This document shows, one piece after another, positions 24,423 through 32,427 of a stretch of 64,000 bases of DNA. The notes beneath the pieces were generated by a model, which saw only the letters and a program-made list of their open reading frames with translations, was not told the DNA's origin and ran no database searches. The DNA comes from Bacilli bacterium (lineage in GTDB: Bacteria > Bacillota_I > Bacilli_A > ML615J-28 > CAG-698). The stretch lies in NCBI GenBank assembly GCA_017962745.1, contig JAGCUR010000018.1, positions 1 through 64,000 on the forward strand, read 5' to 3'. Positions within the stretch are counted from its first letter, which is position 1. Each line of letters begins with the position of its first letter. The translations under genes were made by a program, and so were the position numbers.

Positions 24423-25304
24423 TTATCTTTTAGCAGCCTTAAGTGTTTCTGGGCTAGCTTTTTCCATTTGTGCGATCATTTGCTCTACTTTATCAGCGTT
24501 AGAATATGACCAAGTGTATGGTAGGTTTTCAAAATAGTCACCTGTTTTGAATTTCGTTGGGTGATATTTTAGTTCGCCTGTTTGTTTGTAGTTACGATAT
24601 GTATCTATTAATTCATAGAAGTCACAAGTGAACTTCTCTGTATTAACTCTATATACGTTTCTACTATACTCAAATATATCAGCAATATTGTTATTAGCTA
24701 AGAATGTACGAAGTGAAAAGCATGCTACATGGAAGTTATTCATTAGCTTTTTATCATCAAGGGCATCTGGCCAAATATCATCGGCAATTGCCATCCAACC
24801 AATTGATTTACCTTGATTATTAACTAAATATGCTAATAATTCTTTAGCTTTAGATAAGTTAAAGTTAAGAAGTTTGCCATTTACGAAAATATCAAATCCA
24901 CCAAAGCATCTAATAAAGATTTTAGTTTGTGGATCTTGAGGCATTCTTTCGTTAATCTTATCGATTGTTCGCTCTAATCTAACTTTAGATACAGGTTTTA
25001 AGCAATAATCGATAGCATTTAATTCAAATGCTTCAATTGCATATTGGCTATATGCAGTAACAAATACGATTTGAATTTTTGGATATAATTCAATTACTTC
25101 TTGAGCAAGCTCTAGTCCAGTCTTACCAGGCATTTCAATATCCATGAATACAACATCTACATCTTTATTCTCAGATAAGAACTTCATGAATAATGCTTGA
25201 TCGTTGAAAGCACCAACAACTGTAACATCTTGGAATGCTCTTAAATGAAAGGCTAGGTTCTCAACCGCTAATCTTTCATCATCAATTAATACTACATTTA
25301 TCAT
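24423..25304 (-). CDS. Response regulator: receiver plus OmpR/SARP-type DNA-binding domain
   Basis: 293 residues. Receiver domain 1-120 with acidic pocket IDDE, phosphorylation site D55 (VFMDIEMPG), VTAYS and KPVS. After a short linker, residues about 128-225 look like the winged-helix domain of SARP/BTAD regulators (RCFGGFDIFVNGK...KAKELLAYLV..WPD...NNFHVACFSLR...); the last 70 residues are a partial BTAD-like helical tail. SARP regulators bind tandem direct repeats beside promoters. Its kinase is probably the LytS-type protein at 26454-28304. Promoters at 28.4 and 29.3-29.4 kb carry matching 11-bp repeats. Confidence 0.87.
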   Translation of the reverse strand: MINVVLIDDERLAVENLAFHLRAFQDVTVVGAFNDQALFMKFLSENKDVDVVFMDIEMPGKTGLELAQEVIELYPKIQIVFVTAYSQYAIEAFELNAIDYCLKPVSKVRLERTIDKINERMPQDPQTKIFIRCFGGFDIFVNGKLLNFNLSKAKELLAYLVNNQGKSIGWMAIADDIWPDALDDKKLMNNFHVACFSLRTFLANNNIADIFEYSRNVYRVNTEKFTCDFYELIDTYRNYKQTGELKYHPTKFKTGDYFENLPYTWSYSNADKVEQMIAQMEKASPETLKAAKR

Positions 25305-25327
25305 TGATTTTCACTTCCTATATATTA

Positions 25328-25356
25328 ATTATAGTGATTTTAATTTAAAAATACAA
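25328..25356 (-). promoter_or_regulatory. Promoter of the response-regulator gene
   Basis: Minus strand TTGTAT (25356-25351), 17-bp spacer, TATAAT (25333-25328). Confidence 0.78.
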
Positions 25357-25459
25357 GTAAAAATAGTTTTTATGTTTTTCGCATTGCAAAAAATACAAAA
25401 AATAATGTTAAAAAAAGCTAAAAAAATAGCGTTTTTAATAATTATTTTTTTATACTCCT

Positions 25460-25488
25460 TTGACATCTTGAAGTAATAGTGTTATAAT
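25460..25488 (+). promoter_or_regulatory. Strong promoter of the first SipW-type peptidase
   Basis: Consensus TTGACA (25460-25465), 17-bp spacer, TATAAT (25483-25488), with TGT before the -10. It is the best match to sigma-A consensus in the window. It lacks the 11-bp repeats, so it is probably not under the same activator. Confidence 0.92.
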
Positions 25489-25513
25489 CTAAAAAGTAAG
25501 AAGTATATACTCA

Positions 25514-25527
25514 CGGCGTATGCGCCG
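25514..25527 (+). other. Small GC-rich hairpin in the sipW leader
   Basis: CGGCG-TATG-CGCCG, a 5-bp all-GC stem in a very AT-rich leader, placed five bases before the AGAGGA ribosome site. It may affect mRNA stability or ribosome access. No known RNA family is recognised. Confidence 0.4.
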
Positions 25528-25541
25528 GAAAAGAGGAATAA

Positions 25542-26378
25542 ATGAACGCTGAAGAAATCAAAAAAGTTGAAAAGACTAAGAAAATTATAAATACAGTTAT
25601 TACAGTAGTGTTCGCCGTATTCATGGTTCTAATCTTAGTATTTGTAATTGTTCAATTACAAATGAAAAAGAATGTAGAAAACGGATTACCTAATGCATTC
25701 GGTGTTAGTTTCGTTAGAGTAGAGTCTGACTCTATGGCGAGTCAGTACGCTAAAGACTTAAACGAAAAGAATAACACAAATGAATATGGTAAAGGTTTCG
25801 ATAAGGGCGATATCATTGTAGTAAAAGCTTTAAAGAATGCAGAAGCTGTTAAAGCATATGGATTAAAAGTTGGCGATATAATTACTTATCGTGGTACAAT
25901 AGTACAAAATGATACTGTTGTAGCAACATTTATTACCCATAGAATCGTAAGTATTGATGAAACAAATTTAGTTGTATTTACTCAAGGTGATAAGCAAGTT
26001 TCATTAAACGTTGAGGATCAGCCTGCTACTAGAGTATATTTTGATGAAATCGCAGGTGTTTATAAGAGTAACATCAGATTTAAAGGCTTAGCTGATTTCA
26101 TGGATTCTAAATGGGTATTCTTTGTATTCATTATTGTTCCACTACTATTATTCTTAATGTTTGAAATCTTTAGTTTTATTAAAGCATTAAAGAATTATCG
26201 TAGTGAACAAAAACAACTTGAAGCTAGTCCTACTTTAGAAGAGGCTGAAAAGACTTCAGCTGATCTAGAAGCACAGCTTGCTGCTTTGCAAGCTCAACTA
26301 GCTGCTAAGAAGGCTGAAGAAGCTAAAGCAGCTGAAGAGGCTCCTGCAGAAGAAAATAATACGCCTGAAGGTGAATAA
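25542..26378 (+). CDS. SipW-type (ER/archaeal-type) signal peptidase I, first copy
   Basis: 278 residues. One N-terminal membrane helix (about 15-42), catalytic Ser in RVESDSMASQ (about residue 64), then the ER-type His in THRIVS (about 132) where bacterial type enzymes have Lys. A second helix (about 190-215) and an Ala/Glu coiled tail follow. Such Ser-His peptidases, like Bacillus SipW, process TasA-type matrix proteins with YAW/YAF signal ends. It lies between the two genes of a two-component system on the opposite strand, and several likely substrates lie downstream. A 60-residue insertion-like stretch between Ser and His is longer than in the second copy. Confidence 0.92.
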   Translation: MNAEEIKKVEKTKKIINTVITVVFAVFMVLILVFVIVQLQMKKNVENGLPNAFGVSFVRVESDSMASQYAKDLNEKNNTNEYGKGFDKGDIIVVKALKNAEAVKAYGLKVGDIITYRGTIVQNDTVVATFITHRIVSIDETNLVVFTQGDKQVSLNVEDQPATRVYFDEIAGVYKSNIRFKGLADFMDSKWVFFVFIIVPLLLFLMFEIFSFIKALKNYRSEQKQLEASPTLEEAEKTSADLEAQLAALQAQLAAKKAEEAKAAEEAPAEENNTPEGE

Positions 26379-26382
26379 TATG

Positions 26383-26408
26383 AAAGACCAACATCGTTGG
26401 TCTTTTTC
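26383..26408 (+). terminator. Terminator of the first SipW-type gene
   Basis: AAAGACCAAC (26383-26392) pairs with GTTGGTCTTT (26396-26405), continuing into T. Confidence 0.88.
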
Positions 26409-26423
26409 TTATATATAATAAAG

Positions 26424-26449
26424 AAAGCCAAGGATTATTCCTTGGCTTT
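26424..26449 (-). terminator. Terminator of the histidine-kinase gene
   Basis: AAAGCCAAGG (26424-26433) pairs with CCTTGGCTTT (26440-26449); on the minus strand it is followed by a T-rich stretch. It stands back to back with the plus-strand terminator. Confidence 0.85.
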
Positions 26450-26453
26450 AGTT

Positions 26454-28304
26454 TTAATTACTTTTAGTGTTATCGTATGTTAGGCTTTTCTTTGGAATAG
26501 TAATTGTTACTACTGTTCCAACACCGATCTTTGATTCTAGTTTAATTGTTCCATCTAAGTATAGGCTTAATCTATCTTTGATGTTATTAAATCCAACACG
26601 TTTAGAATCTTTTAATGTTTCAATATCAAATCCTAAACCATTGTCTTTAACTCTAATGTAAACGTTCTTTTTATCTTGATAAGTAGATAAGATGATTACA
26701 CCGCCACCAACTTGTTTTGATATGCCATGCTTTACGGCATTTTCAACAAGTGGTTGAACAGATAGTGGTGGGATCTTAATATCTGTTACACCTAAATCAT
26801 AGATGCACTTGATATTATCACCGAATCTAGTTTGCTCGATATTGATATAAGTTTTAATGTGATCAATTTCATCTTCTAGATTGATAAGATTTGGCATCTT
26901 ATTGAATTCTAGTCTATTTCTTAAATAGAATGAGAATTCTTCAACAAGTTCACTCGCTTTTTCTGGGTTAGTATTACATAATGATTGAATTGAGTTTAAT
27001 GTATTATAGATGAAATGTGATTGAATTTGTGAATTCAAGAATGTGAATTCAGTATCTCTAATCTTATCTGTTAATTCTTTAGTTAAACTTGATTGTTCTG
27101 CGTCTTTTTCTCTTAAATATGAGTTAAGTACTGTTAACATGATACAAGCAAGTAAGAATACTGTTGATAAAGAAGAAGTATTATAAGTTGCTATAGGTGA
27201 TAGCAAGAATATTTCATAGAAGTAACATAATATTGTTTCAACTAAGAAGAATGTAATTGTAATTTGTAATGTTGGTTCTTTTGGAGAATTCTTCAAATAT
27301 TGAATAGCTGAATAAATTAAACCCCCAATTGCTACTACACATACAGCAATGAATAAATAATTAACATATTGAACTGGAGTAAATATTCCAGTTGCTACAA
27401 CTACAACATTTGATCCTAAGAAGATATATTCAGTAATTCCAAGTTTCTTTTGACAAATATCAGTTCTAGCTAAAACAGCATAAACTGTTGTACAGCCAAA
27501 GTAACAGAATAGTTTAACTAATTTCTCAATTGTTCCTGGAAGTGGTGGAATTGCTAAGAATGTTGTTTGACCATTAAACAAAATGGCACCGATTGTAGAT
27601 ATATTTAAAAAGGCTAATAATAGGTTTCGCATTATGTTTCTTCTAGAGAAACATAATAATAAGAAATACAAAGTAAGTAATGAACAAATTACAACACCAA
27701 TTAGATAAACTGATTGGAAACTAAATATACTAAAGTGACCAGCAACACCATCTAAATAAAAATCACTTACGAATGCATAATATGCTTCAGAATTATTAGC
27801 AAGTTCTACAACTATTTCTAATTCATCATCTTCGTATGCATATGGTTGATTATAACCATCTAGGATAACTTTATTACCATCTTTAGTTACTAAATAGTTA
27901 TCAGCTCTAACAAGCTGACCATTGAAATAAACTGCATAACCTTTTAGGAATGAATTTGAGCTGCAAGCTAAAATCTTTCCTTTAGGAATACCATTAACTA
28001 CCATTCTATAAGAATAATAGTTAGTAGTAGAACCTTTCTTTAAACTCTTAGTTAAAGAAGAAAGATAATTTTTTTCTAATGTATTGATATCTTTGTTTTC
28101 TGATATGATTAGGGTATCTTTATAAACTTCCCAATCACCAGTGATGATGTATGGGTCATCATCATTAAATTTGATGATTTCACCAACCCCATCTGTGCAT
28201 TTAACTACTTTTGTGTTGATGCTTATTATGTCAGCTACTAGCAATCCAAGCAAGATTACACTGGCTACCACAATAATAATTGTTGTTATGGTTTTTGATC
28301 TCAT
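26454..28304 (-). CDS. LytS/YesM-type membrane sensor histidine kinase
   Basis: 616 residues. An N-terminal helix (about 8-28) leads to an extracellular domain of about 165 residues, followed by seven transmembrane helices (about 195-395), the 7TM-DISM arrangement for sensing an external ligand. Then a short coil and the HisKA_7TM/LytS-type catalytic part: phosphoacceptor His about 425 in NSQIQSHFIYNTLNSI, N-box PLVENAVKHGI, G1 VKDNGLGFD and GFNNIKDRL. It probably phosphorylates the response regulator at 24423-25304, from which it is separated by a plus-strand sipW gene. TTTACA-17-TATAAT lies upstream. Confidence 0.93.
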   Translation of the reverse strand: MRSKTITTIIIVVASVILLGLLVADIISINTKVVKCTDGVGEIIKFNDDDPYIITGDWEVYKDTLIISENKDINTLEKNYLSSLTKSLKKGSTTNYYSYRMVVNGIPKGKILACSSNSFLKGYAVYFNGQLVRADNYLVTKDGNKVILDGYNQPYAYEDDELEIVVELANNSEAYYAFVSDFYLDGVAGHFSIFSFQSVYLIGVVICSLLTLYFLLLCFSRRNIMRNLLLAFLNISTIGAILFNGQTTFLAIPPLPGTIEKLVKLFCYFGCTTVYAVLARTDICQKKLGITEYIFLGSNVVVVATGIFTPVQYVNYLFIAVCVVAIGGLIYSAIQYLKNSPKEPTLQITITFFLVETILCYFYEIFLLSPIATYNTSSLSTVFLLACIMLTVLNSYLREKDAEQSSLTKELTDKIRDTEFTFLNSQIQSHFIYNTLNSIQSLCNTNPEKASELVEEFSFYLRNRLEFNKMPNLINLEDEIDHIKTYINIEQTRFGDNIKCIYDLGVTDIKIPPLSVQPLVENAVKHGISKQVGGGVIILSTYQDKKNVYIRVKDNGLGFDIETLKDSKRVGFNNIKDRLSLYLDGTIKLESKIGVGTVVTITIPKKSLTYDNTKSN

Positions 28305-28338
28305 ATTTTAACCTCTTTTTCTTATTTATACATAATAG

Positions 28339-28367
28339 ATTATACAAGTTTTTGGATATTATGTAAA
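28339..28367 (-). promoter_or_regulatory. Promoter of the histidine-kinase gene
   Basis: Minus strand TTTACA (28367-28362), 17-bp spacer, TATAAT (28344-28339). Confidence 0.78.
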
Positions 28368-28399
28368 TGAATAAAAAGTAAAGTAAATATTTTTAAAAA

Positions 28400-28443
28400 T
28401 TATATCAATATTAATCATTGGTTAATAGTCTATATAGTATAAT
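28400..28443 (+). promoter_or_regulatory. Promoter with 11-bp tandem repeats (site 1)
   Basis: TTAAT cores start at 28411 and 28422, with a degenerate TTATA at 28400, all in 11-bp steps. TATAAT starts at 28438, 16 bases after the start of the last core. There is no proper -35 at 17 bp. The same geometry recurs at two promoters downstream, so this is probably an activator-dependent promoter. Confidence 0.75.
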
Positions 28444-28476
28444 GTTGTTAGAATAAGTAAAAAGGGGTGGTGCATT

Positions 28477-29253
28477 TTGGCATTATATAAGAATCCAAAG
28501 GCAAGAATGGTCGCACGTATCGTAATCTTTTCTACAAGCGCCATTATTGCAATCATGTTACTTCTTTCATATTATGGATTAAATGTAGGTACATTTACTG
28601 TTGTTATTGATAACGAACAACAAACATCAGCCGAAATGTTGTTAAGTGAAACTGCTGATTTCAAGAAGACTTCACAAAGATTAAATGCAGTTCAAGCACT
28701 TGACCTAGATTGTCTAGGAGTAGAAGACTACGAACTAGTTGCAACTAATCCAGAAATAAAGGACGATATTCCTCAAGAAATATTAGCACAATTAGAAGAT
28801 TTAGTTGGTGGTAGTCAAAACCAAGAAGGATATTTCTGTTATACATTCTATGTATTAAATTCGGGCAATACTAATTTTGATTATACGATGGACCTAAACA
28901 TTAACTCTACAAAGAATAATGCGGATGCAGCTATTCGTATAATGTTAGTATGGGATCGCGAATATAATAATGAAAAGAGTGGTATTGAAGATATTCGTAA
29001 GGTGTATGCGAAAGCTCAAGGTAATAAACCTGGACAAACACCAAATGCTTTAGATTATTGTTCTGACGACAGATTTGCAAGTTCTACTAAGATCTTTACA
29101 GAAAGTAGATATTTCTTCACTGTAGGAAGTGTAGACAAAGTATCTATTCTAATGTGGATCCACGGATGGGATGATGATGCAACTGATGAAGTTAAGAGCG
29201 GTAAGATAAGATTAACATTAAGATTAAGAATTACAGATGTTTTGATTAATTAA
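28477..29253 (+). CDS. TasA/camelysin-like membrane-anchored or exported protein
   Basis: 258 residues starting at TTG, with GGGGTGG six bases upstream. One membrane segment (about 14-38) ends in LNVGTF. The mature part has the pattern of TasA-type jelly-roll proteins: FCYTFYVLNSGNTNFDYTMDLNI, then a strand set and a C-terminal VSILMWIHGWD motif also seen in the next gene. It has no clear YAWF signal end, unlike its neighbours, so it may remain membrane-bound as an anchor. It is expressed from its own repeat-bearing promoter and closed by a terminator. Function is inferred from fold pattern and context. Confidence 0.7.
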   Translation: MALYKNPKARMVARIVIFSTSAIIAIMLLLSYYGLNVGTFTVVIDNEQQTSAEMLLSETADFKKTSQRLNAVQALDLDCLGVEDYELVATNPEIKDDIPQEILAQLEDLVGGSQNQEGYFCYTFYVLNSGNTNFDYTMDLNINSTKNNADAAIRIMLVWDREYNNEKSGIEDIRKVYAKAQGNKPGQTPNALDYCSDDRFASSTKIFTESRYFFTVGSVDKVSILMWIHGWDDDATDEVKSGKIRLTLRLRITDVLIN

Positions 29254-29276
29254 TTTAATCAAAACATCCTTTTTTT
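29236..29276 (+). terminator. Terminator of the first TasA-like gene
   Basis: GATGTTTTGATTAA (29236-29249) pairs with TTAATCAAAACATC (29255-29268), followed by CTTTTTTT. The stem includes the end of the coding region. Confidence 0.9.
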
Positions 29277-29285
29277 ATAGGTATA

Positions 29286-29329
29286 TTAATGATTAATTAA
29301 TAGTTGGTTAATGTATTGTGTATTATAAT
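29286..29329 (+). promoter_or_regulatory. Promoter with 11-bp tandem repeats (site 2)
   Basis: TTAAT cores start at 29286, 29297 and 29308, in exact 11-bp steps, with TATAAT at 29324, again 16 bases after the last core. The last unit GGTTAATGTAT is identical to that at site 3. Confidence 0.82.
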
Positions 29330-29383
29330 GTAATTGTAAATAAGTGATACGGATATGGTGTTTACAAAAACCTTAAATATCGG

Positions 29384-29427
29384 TTAATACTGAATTAATA
29401 CTTGGTTAATGTATTGCTTGGTATAAT
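29384..29427 (+). promoter_or_regulatory. Promoter with 11-bp tandem repeats (site 3)
   Basis: TTAAT cores start at 29384, 29395 and 29406, in exact 11-bp steps, with TATAAT at 29422, 16 bases after the last core. It stands 98 bp downstream of site 2, so the following gene has two such promoters in tandem. Confidence 0.82.
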
Positions 29428-29491
29428 GGTAGTGTAAATGAAACTTATTCGAGTTTACAAAGAAATTGACAAAAAAATAAGGAGATAAAAA

Positions 29492-30673
29492 ATGAAAAAT
29501 CTTAAAAAATTAGTTATCGCAAGTTTTATGTTAGTGATTGCATTCGTTGCAGTAGTATCTTCAACATATGCATGGTTTACTCAAGGACAAGATGCTAAAG
29601 TATCTGAAATCTCAATTGGTGTTGTTGATGCAAGCAAGTCTATCTTAATCAGTAAAGATAATAGCTCATGGGTTAGAGAACTTGATCTTGGATTTGATGG
29701 AAAGATCACTCCAGTAACTATGAATGCTACAGCAAGTGGTTCAGATTTCACTAATCCAGTATTCTACCAAATTGTTTGGGATGACGAACTTATTCCTTCA
29801 TATGGTGACGCTGTTGAACTAGTTGAAAATACTGATAGCGATTACGAAAGCTTTGTTCAATGCGAAGCTACAGATGAATTCGATGAAACAGTTATTTATT
29901 ATGTAGAAGATAGTGAAGCTGAGAGTGGCTATTCTGCAATTGAAATCGATGAAGATACATTTGATGCTGCTCCAACTACTTATTATACTAACAACGCTGA
30001 CAAAGCAGGTTACATCAAATTTGATTTATACTTCCAAATCAATGTTGCTAATACAAGCGAATGGGATGGAACAAAGTTACATATGGATTTAACAGGATTA
30101 AAAGCATACGATCTTGATCCAACAACTGGCGAATTAAAGAAATTAAATAATGAACCTATTAATAATGAAGATGCAGTTAGCAGCTTTAGAATGGCTGTTT
30201 TAAGTAATGGAAAACTAGTAAAAATTATTGAAAATCAAGTTGCTGATATTGACAGTGAAGCTGAAGGTGATCAAAACGATGGTAGATATGGTGTTGGTCG
30301 TCAATTCAATATCAACAATGCATGGATGCAAAAAATGTCAAATGCAAGCGAAAATGATGTTCATACATTTGTTGCACCAGATGCTGCTACAAACGCAACT
30401 AAATATGAATTAAAGGCAAAATATAACGAAGATGCTTACAGCTTAACTGCACCACACAATGTTGCTACAGGTGCTGGTAATTATGAATACTTTTTATCAA
30501 TCGAAGGTTCAGATACAGTTGCTGATACAGCATTATTCTGGAAATCTGATGATGGATTAACAAGAACTTATAAACTTACTATTTATGTATGGATGGAAGG
30601 CTGGGATGGCGACAATGTAAATGCTGCTGCAAGTTGTCAATACCGCTTCGGTTTATCCTTTCGTGCAGAGTAA
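29492..30673 (+). CDS. SipW-dependent exported protein, TasA-like
   Basis: 393 residues. Signal peptide about 1-30 ends SSTYAWFTQGQD, the SipW-type cleavage pattern. The mature part starts VSEISIGVVDASKS, continues with long acidic loops (about 120-165, Asp/Glu-rich) and ends with a strand group holding IYVWMEGWDGD and FGLSFRAE, shared with other proteins of the island. Very strong ribosome site (AAGGAG). Two tandem repeat-type promoters precede it, suggesting high and regulated expression, as for a major structural fibre subunit. Assignment as subunit is inference; the export signal is clear. Confidence 0.82.
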   Translation: MKNLKKLVIASFMLVIAFVAVVSSTYAWFTQGQDAKVSEISIGVVDASKSILISKDNSSWVRELDLGFDGKITPVTMNATASGSDFTNPVFYQIVWDDELIPSYGDAVELVENTDSDYESFVQCEATDEFDETVIYYVEDSEAESGYSAIEIDEDTFDAAPTTYYTNNADKAGYIKFDLYFQINVANTSEWDGTKLHMDLTGLKAYDLDPTTGELKKLNNEPINNEDAVSSFRMAVLSNGKLVKIIENQVADIDSEAEGDQNDGRYGVGRQFNINNAWMQKMSNASENDVHTFVAPDAATNATKYELKAKYNEDAYSLTAPHNVATGAGNYEYFLSIEGSDTVADTALFWKSDDGLTRTYKLTIYVWMEGWDGDNVNAAASCQYRFGLSFRAE

Positions 30674-30717
30674 ACCAAATTTATAATAATTAAAAATATT
30701 TAAAATAAACTGCTATT

Positions 30718-30746
30718 AATCTCAACTGCTTAGGCAGTTGAGATTT
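30718..30746 (+). terminator. Terminator after the major TasA-like gene
   Basis: AATCTCAACTGC (30718-30729) pairs perfectly with GCAGTTGAGATT (30734-30745). The T tail is poor, so read-through is possible. Confidence 0.7.
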
Positions 30747-30769
30747 AGTATATTAAAGGAATAAAAGTA

Positions 30770-30798
30770 TTTAAAAATATAGTAATTTATTGTATAAT
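30770..30798 (+). promoter_or_regulatory. Promoter of the AAA+ operon
   Basis: TTTAAA (30770-30775), 17-bp spacer, TATAAT (30793-30798). No 11-bp repeats. Confidence 0.72.
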
Positions 30799-30835
30799 GT
30801 ATATATAGTGAAATACTAAGAAAGGAGCTATTTAT

Positions 30836-32368
30836 ATGGCGGCTTTTGCAAGATATTTTCTTGAATTATTTGCTCAAATATGGAGAGATATCGTAGAGTG
30901 GTTTAAAGGGTTATGGACTACATTATTCGTTAATGTATTCAATAACGTTGTAGTTTATTTCCGTGATATCCTTGGAAACTATAAAAGAGATTTTGGATTC
31001 ATGGGTTGGCTACTATGGGTATTCTCTAGTTTATTAATCATAGCATTAATATCATTTATATTCTTTAGATTATATTTATTAATCAGAAAGTATATAATTG
31101 TTCGTAAAACTGAAATTGAGAAAGATGATTTAAGAGAAGAAATAGCTATTTTAAATGAAAAGGTAGCGCAAGCTATTAGTGAAAAGAATAGTATTTTAGC
31201 ATTAAAGGTTTCACAATATAATGGTACAGCTCCTATCACTCAAGCATACGGCGGAAGTTCAGGAGCACCTGACACTAGTGATGCTAGATTCTCTAAACTT
31301 GCTGCTATTGATGCTAAATATGGCGGAAGTATTCAAGAAATCAATATGACTATTGATGACATGGTAACACTTCCTGAATTAATTCAAAGATTCTTAGACT
31401 ATTCATGCTCAAGATTACACCTTTACTACAAAGCACCTACAATTAGATATTTCTTTGCTTCAATGGCTTGTAGTAAGATCATAATTCTTGAAGGTGTATC
31501 TGGTACTGGTAAAACATCACTACCTTATGCCATGAGTAAGTTCTTTAAGAATAACGCAGAAATCGTATCTGTTCAACCATCTTGGCGTGACAGAGCCGAA
31601 CTTCTTGGTTATTTAAATGAATTCACTAAGAAATTTAATGAAACTGACTTCTTAAAAGCAGTTTATGAAGTATTATATCGTAAAGATATTAACTTCATCG
31701 TACTAGACGAAATGAACTTAGCCAGAATCGAGTACTATTTCGCAGAGTTCTTGTCAATCATGGAAATGCCTGATCCATCTGAATGGAGAATTGACTTAGT
31801 ATCTAACGTACTTGATGATGACCCTAAGATGTTAATCAACGGTAAACTACTAGTTCCTCAAAACGTTTGGTTTATCGGAACAGCCAATAAGGATGACTCA
31901 ACATTCACGATTACCGATAAGGTATATGACCGTGCTATGCCGATCGAGTTCTTAAAGAAAGGTGAAGCATTTGAAGCCCCACCTACTGATCCAATCAATA
32001 TGAGCTATGAATACTTAGATAACTTATTTAGACAAGCTAAAGAAGATTATCCAGTATCACAAGCATTACTAGAAAAGTTTGAAAAGTTAGATGAATATAT
32101 GATTGATCATTTCAAACTAGCATTTGGTAACCGTATCTTAAAACAAATCTATGAATTCATTCCTGTATTTGTAGCATGCGGTGGAACAGATTATGATGCA
32201 CTAGATTATATGCTAGCTCGTAAAGTATTAAGAAAATTTGAAAGTTTGAACTTAGCTTTCTTAAAAGATGAATTAGGAGAGTTGATATTAGAGTTAGCTA
32301 AGAGATTTGGTAAAGGTAAATTACCTGAATCAACAGAGTACATTAAGGCTCTACAAAAGATGGTATAA
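30836..32368 (+). CDS. Membrane-anchored McrB-like AAA+ NTPase
   Basis: 510 residues. Amphipathic N terminus, one membrane helix (about 56-82), a coiled coil (about 90-125), a linker, then an AAA+ domain: Walker A EGVSGTGKTSL (about 220), Walker B FIVLDEMNLARIEYY (about 286) and GTANKDDSTF (about 348), matching the McrB GTPase signature (M)NxxD. McrB proteins are GTP-driven rings that work with a DUF2357/McrC partner, usually in DNA restriction. Here the ring is tethered to the membrane, the partner follows 59 bases downstream, and all neighbours are export genes. A cell-envelope role is therefore plausible but unproven. Confidence 0.87.
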   Translation: MAAFARYFLELFAQIWRDIVEWFKGLWTTLFVNVFNNVVVYFRDILGNYKRDFGFMGWLLWVFSSLLIIALISFIFFRLYLLIRKYIIVRKTEIEKDDLREEIAILNEKVAQAISEKNSILALKVSQYNGTAPITQAYGGSSGAPDTSDARFSKLAAIDAKYGGSIQEINMTIDDMVTLPELIQRFLDYSCSRLHLYYKAPTIRYFFASMACSKIIILEGVSGTGKTSLPYAMSKFFKNNAEIVSVQPSWRDRAELLGYLNEFTKKFNETDFLKAVYEVLYRKDINFIVLDEMNLARIEYYFAEFLSIMEMPDPSEWRIDLVSNVLDDDPKMLINGKLLVPQNVWFIGTANKDDSTFTITDKVYDRAMPIEFLKKGEAFEAPPTDPINMSYEYLDNLFRQAKEDYPVSQALLEKFEKLDEYMIDHFKLAFGNRILKQIYEFIPVFVACGGTDYDALDYMLARKVLRKFESLNLAFLKDELGELILELAKRFGKGKLPESTEYIKALQKMV

Positions 32369-32427
32369 TCTTTTAAATTAGAACTAATTTTTTAATAGAT
32401 ATAAATAAATATGGAGGATCTTGACAT

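Noticed and set aside
29286-29427. Short regular repeats considered as a CRISPR or origin iteron array
   Set aside because: Units are 11 bp without spacers and are locked at a fixed distance from -10 boxes, which fits activator sites. No dnaA or cas gene is near.
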